From: CAWJLS01 sp963843755
Lineage (GTDB): Bacteria > Acidobacteriota > Thermoanaerobaculia > Multivoradales > DATKCC01
Reading direction: 5' to 3'
NCBI GenBank assembly: GCA_963843755.1
Contig: CAWJLS010000013.1
Span: 186,001 to 250,000, forward strand
Length of the DNA: 64,000 bases
A model generated the notes under the pieces. The model was not told the origin of the DNA, ran no database searches, and saw only the letters and a program-made list of their open reading frames with translations. Position numbers and translations under genes: made by a program. This document shows positions 59,662 to 64,000 of this stretch, in pieces. Numbering within the stretch: the first letter of the stretch is position 1; the number at the start of each line of letters is the position of its first letter.

Positions 59662-62600
59662 ATGAGCATGGACGGCACACGGCGCGCCCTCGGGGGCCTG
59701 ATCTTGACGACTCTGCTGGCCCTCGCCGCCTCTGCGGCCGGCGCGGCGACTGCTGTGAGCGCGGCGACTGCGGCCACTGCGGTCACCGCGGCCGAGGGGC
59801 CGTCGGCGGCGAGCCCCGCGGACAGGGCGAGCGTGGGCACGGTGCGCTCGGTCCTGCCGCCGGAGCCGGCGGAGGCCCGCACGCTGGACGGCGCCCTGGC
59901 GGGCTTCCGCGGCACGCTCGGGCGGGCCGGGAGCGGGGCCGGGACCGGGGTCGAGGCCAGAGTCGGGGCCAGAGTCGAGGCCAGGACCGCCGGCACGGTG
60001 CGCGACACCCCGTCGCCCCGCGAGCTCCTGGCCGCCTACGACCGGCTGCGGGCGGCCGACCTCCTCTACCGGGACCGCCTGGCGACCGTCGGCCGGCGCC
60101 TGGAGGCGATGGCGGCGGCGCCCGAGATCCTCGACCGCTGGCAGCAGGCCGACCGGCGGTACAGAGAGTCGATGGACCGGATCCTGGCGCCGCTCGCGGA
60201 GCCCATGGCCGGCCTGCGCGAGTCCCTCGACGGAGAGGGCTCCGGAAAGCGACCCGGATCGGGGGCCGGAGCGGTTCCCGCGGCCCTGGCGCCGGCGCTC
60301 GACCGGGCACGGCAGGCGCTCGACGCCGTCCCGCCGCCGTCCGACCCCGCGATCCTGCGCGCCGCCGTCCTGCCTTACGGCCGCATCTCCCTCGGGCAGC
60401 ACACGCCGGCCACGACGCCGGTGGTGGTCCCGTCCTATCTCGACCCGACCGATCCGGCCGCCGACCCCCAAGATCTGGCGGGCTCGCCGCTGGCGCCGCT
60501 CTCGGACGCGATCCTCCAGAAGGCGGAGTCGCTGGGCTACGACTACGTGCGCATCTTCGAGATGGTGCACAACGAGATCGAGACGGAGTGGTACGCCGGC
60601 GCGATGAAAGGCGCCGAGGAGACCCTGCGCCAGGGCCGTGGCAACGACGTCGATCAGGCGACGCTGCTGGTCGCCCTGCTGCGCGCCTCCGGGGCGCCGG
60701 CGCGCTTCGTCCGCGGCGTGGCCGAGCTGCCGGTCGCCGCCGTGGCCGACGACCTGGGGATGACCGGCGCCGATCCGGAGCGGGTCGGCCTGGCGCTCCG
60801 CCGGGCGGGGGTCGCCTTCCGCCCGGTGGTGCGGGGCGGCCGGGTCGCGGCGTTCGAGGTGGAGCAGGTCTGGGTCTCCGCCCGCATCCCCTACAGCAAC
60901 TACCGGGGCGCCGTCGTCGACGCCTCCGGTGCGAGCTGGATCCCCCTCGCGCCGGCCATCACGTCCCACGAGGTCCGGCCCGCGGCGGGCATCGTCGGAG
61001 AGATGGAGGCCGCGGGTGAGCTCTCCGTCCCCGGCTTCGTCGACGAGATCCTGGCCTCGCCCCAGGTGGCCGATCCGCTGACGACGCTCCGCACCCGGAT
61101 CGTCGCCTACCTGGCGGAGACCGGGGAGGGCACCTACGAGGACGCGCTGGCATCTCGCACGCTCGAGCCCCAGAGCCTCGGCCTGCTGTCCGGGACGTTG
61201 CCGATGCCGGTCGTGGCGGTCACCGGCGAGTCGTCCAGCCTGCCCGAGGATCTGGTCCAGAGCGTCCGGATCGTGGTCCGCTCGGGCGTCGGCGCGTCGA
61301 GCCCGGTGGCGCTCGACTGGAGCGTCCCCCTGGCCGATCTCGCGGGCCGCCGGGTCACCCTCTCGTACCTGCCGGCGACGGTCGACGACCACGAGACGAT
61401 CGACGCCTTCGGCGGGCTCCACTCGGTCCCCCTCTACCTCGTCCGGCTGCGGCCCCGGCTGGCGGTCGACGGCCGTCCCCGGGCGGTGGGGGAGGCGCCG
61501 CTCGACGCCGGCGCCGCCCACCGCCTCGAGATCCACCTGCAGGCCCCGTTCGGCGACCAGCCGGTCGTCCATTCGGTGGTGGCGGGGGGCTACTACGCCC
61601 TCGACCTGGCGGCCCAGCAGGGTCTCTGGGAGGAAGCGCCCGACGGGGATCCGGCGGACGCCGAGACCCTGGGGGCCCGGCTGCTCGCCCGGGTCGCCGG
61701 GACCTACGGCGCGCGCTGGAGCGCGGCCGAGGAGGAGCTCGCCTCGCTCCTCGGCGTGACGCTGGTCAGGCCGCTCCCCTCGGTGGCGGTCAGCGGCGGC
61801 GCGGTGACCGTGGAGACGGTGCTCGGCGTCCCCGAGCAGCTCCGCTGGGACGGCGTGACCCTGGACGCCTCGCTGCGGACCGCCGAGCCGGTGGCGGCGG
61901 CGACCGCCGCCGGCGCCCCCGACCCGTCGGCGGAGGAGAGCTTCCTGACCCTCTCGGCGCTCGAAGGCTCGTCGCTCGAGCACCGGGTGTTCGAGGATCT
62001 CTTCCTGGTCGACGGCATCTCGGCCGACAGGGGGCTCGCCCTGGCACGCCAGCAGGGCATGGAGGTGATCCACCTGACGGCGTCGAACGTCGACGCCTTG
62101 CTGCCCGCCCTCTCCCACCCCGCGGCGGTCGAAACCGAGATCGAGAACCAGGTGCGGCTCGGCTTCGAGGTCGAGGTACCGGCCGCTCCGATCACCCGCA
62201 AGTCGTGGACCGGCTCGGTCTGGCGGGTGATCGATCCCCAGGGGCGCGGCGCCGGCTACTTCATCGCCGGCGGGCTCGCCGGGGGAGCCACCACCGAGCC
62301 GCCCGGGAGCTGGGTGCTCGACTTCCTGGCCGACGCCCTGGCCGCGCCCTACGCACCGGAGCCCGCCGACGATCCGCTGTCCGGCGCCGAGGTGGTCAAG
62401 GTCGGCGCCGCGGAGGCCCAGGAGACGACGGTCGGAACGCTCTACCAGAACGCGCTGGCGGTCCTCGTGCGGGACGCCGACGGGCGGCCGGTCAAGGGCG
62501 CCCCGGTGCGCTTCTCCATCTGGTCGGGCGGCGGCTCCCTGATCGGCGCGGAGAGGGCCGAGGCGGCGACCTTCGACACGGTGACCAACGCCCTCGGCAT

Positions 62601-64000
62601 CGCCACGGTCGGCCTGCGCTCGGGCCTCTACACGGCCGCCGATCCGGTCTATCTGCAGCGGCGGTCCACCGACCGGTACGCGACCCGCGCCCTGGTCAAC
62701 ACGGTGGAGGTCGAGGTGGCGTCACACCTCGGGACCGTGGTGCCGTCCGAACCGTTCGAGCTGATCGCCTACCCCGGGCCACCGGCGGCTCTGCGCAAGA
62801 CCAGCCCGAGCGAAGAGATCTACAACGGCTGGGCGAGCGCCTGGGCCGGCAGCTTCCAGGTCGCCGTCGAGGACTCCCACGGCAACCCGGTGTCGAACGC
62901 GGAGGTGGGCTTCGCCGTCACCGGCCGGCTGTTCGAGGAGAGCTGCCCGCCGCCCGACGACTTCCTGAACGCGGTGGTCTTCGACGAGTGCCCGGTGGCC
63001 AACCCGCGCCTGGGGGAGTGCGGCGCCCCCTCGGTCTCGGTCACCAGCTCGGTGTTCGGTGCGTCGGCCGGCGTGATCCTGGGCGACACTGTGTTGACCG
63101 CCTACCGCGTGACCGCGTCGGTCGAAGGCCTGACGCCGGTCGAACAGCTCTACCTCGCCCAGGCGTTCGTTCCGGTCGTCCCTCTCGCCTGCAAGACCAT
63201 CCCCGGGGTGCTCTCCGCCGACGTCGTCGTGCCGGTGGACCAGGACGGCAACAACATCGCCGCGGCCCGTGCCGGCCGCTCCATGGCGCGGCCCCTCGAC
63301 ATCACCCTGTCGTATGCCCGGCCCAAGTCGGACGACCCCCAGTCGAGCGATTTCTCCCGCATGGAGTGGGTCCGAACGAGCGGCGACATCACCCTCACCG
63401 TCGACAACGGCGGCGGGGCCTCGCCGGTGATCGGACTCGGCGACGGTCACTACCAGAGCACCATCATCACCGGGCCGGTGCCGGCGTCGGACACGGTGAC
63501 CTTCCAGGCGAGCAACGTCCAGACCGTCACCCTCGACGACAACGGCCAGATCGTCCCGGACGTCCGGGACATGGAGCCGCGAACCCTGACCAGCGTCTGG
63601 AGCGTCCTGCCCCGGATCTTGGGGATCGATCCGGACCCGCCGGTGCTCGGCCCGACCGGCCAGACCACCTCCGAGGTCCAGGTCGGGTACGTGATCGATC
63701 CGGCCGCCTACCGGGGCGTTCAGACCGAGGTCGACCTGTTCGACGACGGCACCGTCGCCGGCTCGGCCCTGGGGACGACGCCCCAGGGGGCCGGTCTGGC
63801 CCGCATCCAGCGCGGGTTCCCGTTCGACGTCGAGCACACCTACGAGCTCCAGGCGGTGCTCAACCGGGGGTCCGACGTCGAGATCCGCTCCGACCGGTTC
63901 CGGATGCCCCTGTTCCAGAAGATCCTGCGCAACGTCAGCCGCTCGGTGCAGCTCGACCAGGACGTCGATCTGCTCAACCAGCGCTCCTGCGACATGGCCG
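59662..64000 (+). CDS. Large secreted protein with degenerate transglutaminase domain, 3' truncated
   Basis: Partial gene running off the right edge with 1,446 codons open. A signal peptide (RALGGLILTTLLALAASAAG) and an Ala/Thr-rich stretch lead into a helical region and, near residues 285-440, a transglutaminase-like fold: YDYVRIFEMVHNEIETEWYA, GRGNDVDQATLLVALLRASG, FVRGVAELPV and VWVSARIPYSNYRG. The Cys expected in the G-x-C segment is replaced by Asn-Asp, and the His region reads QVWV, so the classical Cys-His pair is missing. Further on are Ig-like domains, including a Big-1-like one at ~62,440-62,640 (VRDADGRPVKGAPVRFSIWS). ATG 59662 follows GGAGGAG by about 12 bases, 40 bases after the giant gene. 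Similar proteins may continue into RHS-like regions; the window ends before that can be seen. Confidence 0.82.
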   Translation, partial: MSMDGTRRALGGLILTTLLALAASAAGAATAVSAATAATAVTAAEGPSAASPADRASVGTVRSVLPPEPAEARTLDGALAGFRGTLGRAGSGAGTGVEARVGARVEARTAGTVRDTPSPRELLAAYDRLRAADLLYRDRLATVGRRLEAMAAAPEILDRWQQADRRYRESMDRILAPLAEPMAGLRESLDGEGSGKRPGSGAGAVPAALAPALDRARQALDAVPPPSDPAILRAAVLPYGRISLGQHTPATTPVVVPSYLDPTDPAADPQDLAGSPLAPLSDAILQKAESLGYDYVRIFEMVHNEIETEWYAGAMKGAEETLRQGRGNDVDQATLLVALLRASGAPARFVRGVAELPVAAVADDLGMTGADPERVGLALRRAGVAFRPVVRGGRVAAFEVEQVWVSARIPYSNYRGAVVDASGASWIPLAPAITSHEVRPAAGIVGEMEAAGELSVPGFVDEILASPQVADPLTTLRTRIVAYLAETGEGTYEDALASRTLEPQSLGLLSGTLPMPVVAVTGESSSLPEDLVQSVRIVVRSGVGASSPVALDWSVPLADLAGRRVTLSYLPATVDDHETIDAFGGLHSVPLYLVRLRPRLAVDGRPRAVGEAPLDAGAAHRLEIHLQAPFGDQPVVHSVVAGGYYALDLAAQQGLWEEAPDGDPADAETLGARLLARVAGTYGARWSAAEEELASLLGVTLVRPLPSVAVSGGAVTVETVLGVPEQLRWDGVTLDASLRTAEPVAAATAAGAPDPSAEESFLTLSALEGSSLEHRVFEDLFLVDGISADRGLALARQQGMEVIHLTASNVDALLPALSHPAAVETEIENQVRLGFEVEVPAAPITRKSWTGSVWRVIDPQGRGAGYFIAGGLAGGATTEPPGSWVLDFLADALAAPYAPEPADDPLSGAEVVKVGAAEAQETTVGTLYQNALAVLVRDADGRPVKGAPVRFSIWSGGGSLIGAERAEAATFDTVTNALGIATVGLRSGLYTAADPVYLQRRSTDRYATRALVNTVEVEVASHLGTVVPSEPFELIAYPGPPAALRKTSPSEEIYNGWASAWAGSFQVAVEDSHGNPVSNAEVGFAVTGRLFEESCPPPDDFLNAVVFDECPVANPRLGECGAPSVSVTSSVFGASAGVILGDTVLTAYRVTASVEGLTPVEQLYLAQAFVPVVPLACKTIPGVLSADVVVPVDQDGNNIAAARAGRSMARPLDITLSYARPKSDDPQSSDFSRMEWVRTSGDITLTVDNGGGASPVIGLGDGHYQSTIITGPVPASDTVTFQASNVQTVTLDDNGQIVPDVRDMEPRTLTSVWSVLPRILGIDPDPPVLGPTGQTTSEVQVGYVIDPAAYRGVQTEVDLFDDGTVAGSALGTTPQGAGLARIQRGFPFDVEHTYELQAVLNRGSDVEIRSDRFRMPLFQKILRNVSRSVQLDQDVDLLNQRSCDMA
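59950..59985 (+). repeat. Three 12-bp tandem repeats
   Basis: GTCGAGGCCAGA, GTCGGGGCCAGA and GTCGAGGCCAGG in tandem encode Val-Glu/Gly-Ala-Arg units near the N-terminus of the transglutaminase-fold protein, in a linker. Confidence 0.8.

Noticed and set aside
59560..62118. An 852-codon minus-strand open frame at the right end
   Set aside because: Shadow of the transglutaminase-fold gene, whose plus-strand frame has a signal peptide and recognisable domains.

Overview
The window is a 64 kb stretch of very GC-rich bacterial chromosome. Codon third positions are overwhelmingly G or C, genes are tightly packed, and many start codons are GTG or TTG. There are no rRNA genes, insertion sequences or CRISPR arrays. 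The gene set is diderm: LspA, lipoboxes, MurJ, MscS channels, a bactofilin, pseudopilins and large secreted Ig-repeat proteins. Together with a DUF5117/DUF4953-type metalloprotease lipoprotein and an OPT transporter, it suggests Acidobacteriota (perhaps a Thermoanaerobaculia-like lineage). That assignment is inferred from gene content and style, not proven.

1-4.2 kb: the end of a Na+/H+ antiporter with a TrkA-N domain, then a chain of overlapping genes for an anchored gluzincin-like peptidase and three pilin-like proteins. 4.2-10.6 kb: two divergent Sir2-type deacylases; the plus-strand one begins a run with murJ and a large MscS channel. 10.6-19.4 kb: a second, convergent MscS channel, a metzincin-type lipoprotein, an OPT transporter, a glutaminyl cyclase-like lipoprotein and a GYF_2-AIM24 fusion. 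19.4-19.9 kb: two inverted copies of a structured ~125-bp repeat, each following the 3' end of one of two convergent genes. 20.2-31.5 kb: housekeeping genes: tRNA-Gly(CCC), bactofilin, ald, a four-gene coupled minus-strand operon (small membrane protein, thiE, lspA, rluD-like), a FecR/DUF6600 surface protein, a TPR/cNMP-binding protein, def with a cohesin-like lipoprotein, cysS and a YraN-family gene.

31.6-39.1 kb: tRNA-Gly(GCC) and tRNA-Cys(GCA), each with a clear sigma70-type promoter, then a DUF4214 secreted protein and a complete type I restriction-modification system in the order hsdR-hsdS-hsdM. Two sections of hsdS are visibly more AT-rich than anything around them. 39.2-64 kb: a surface-protein locus with a small secreted protein, an enormous multidomain protein (about 6,657 residues if one single-base frameshift near 42,407 is repaired) and a second large secreted protein that runs off the window and carries a degenerate transglutaminase fold.

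The strongest leads are the frameshifted giant surface protein and its neighbours, the paired 3'-end repeat elements, the divergent sirtuin pair, and a recurrent layout in which a -10-like hexamer sits 6-9 bases before a start codon that lacks a ribosome-binding site (probable leaderless mRNAs).
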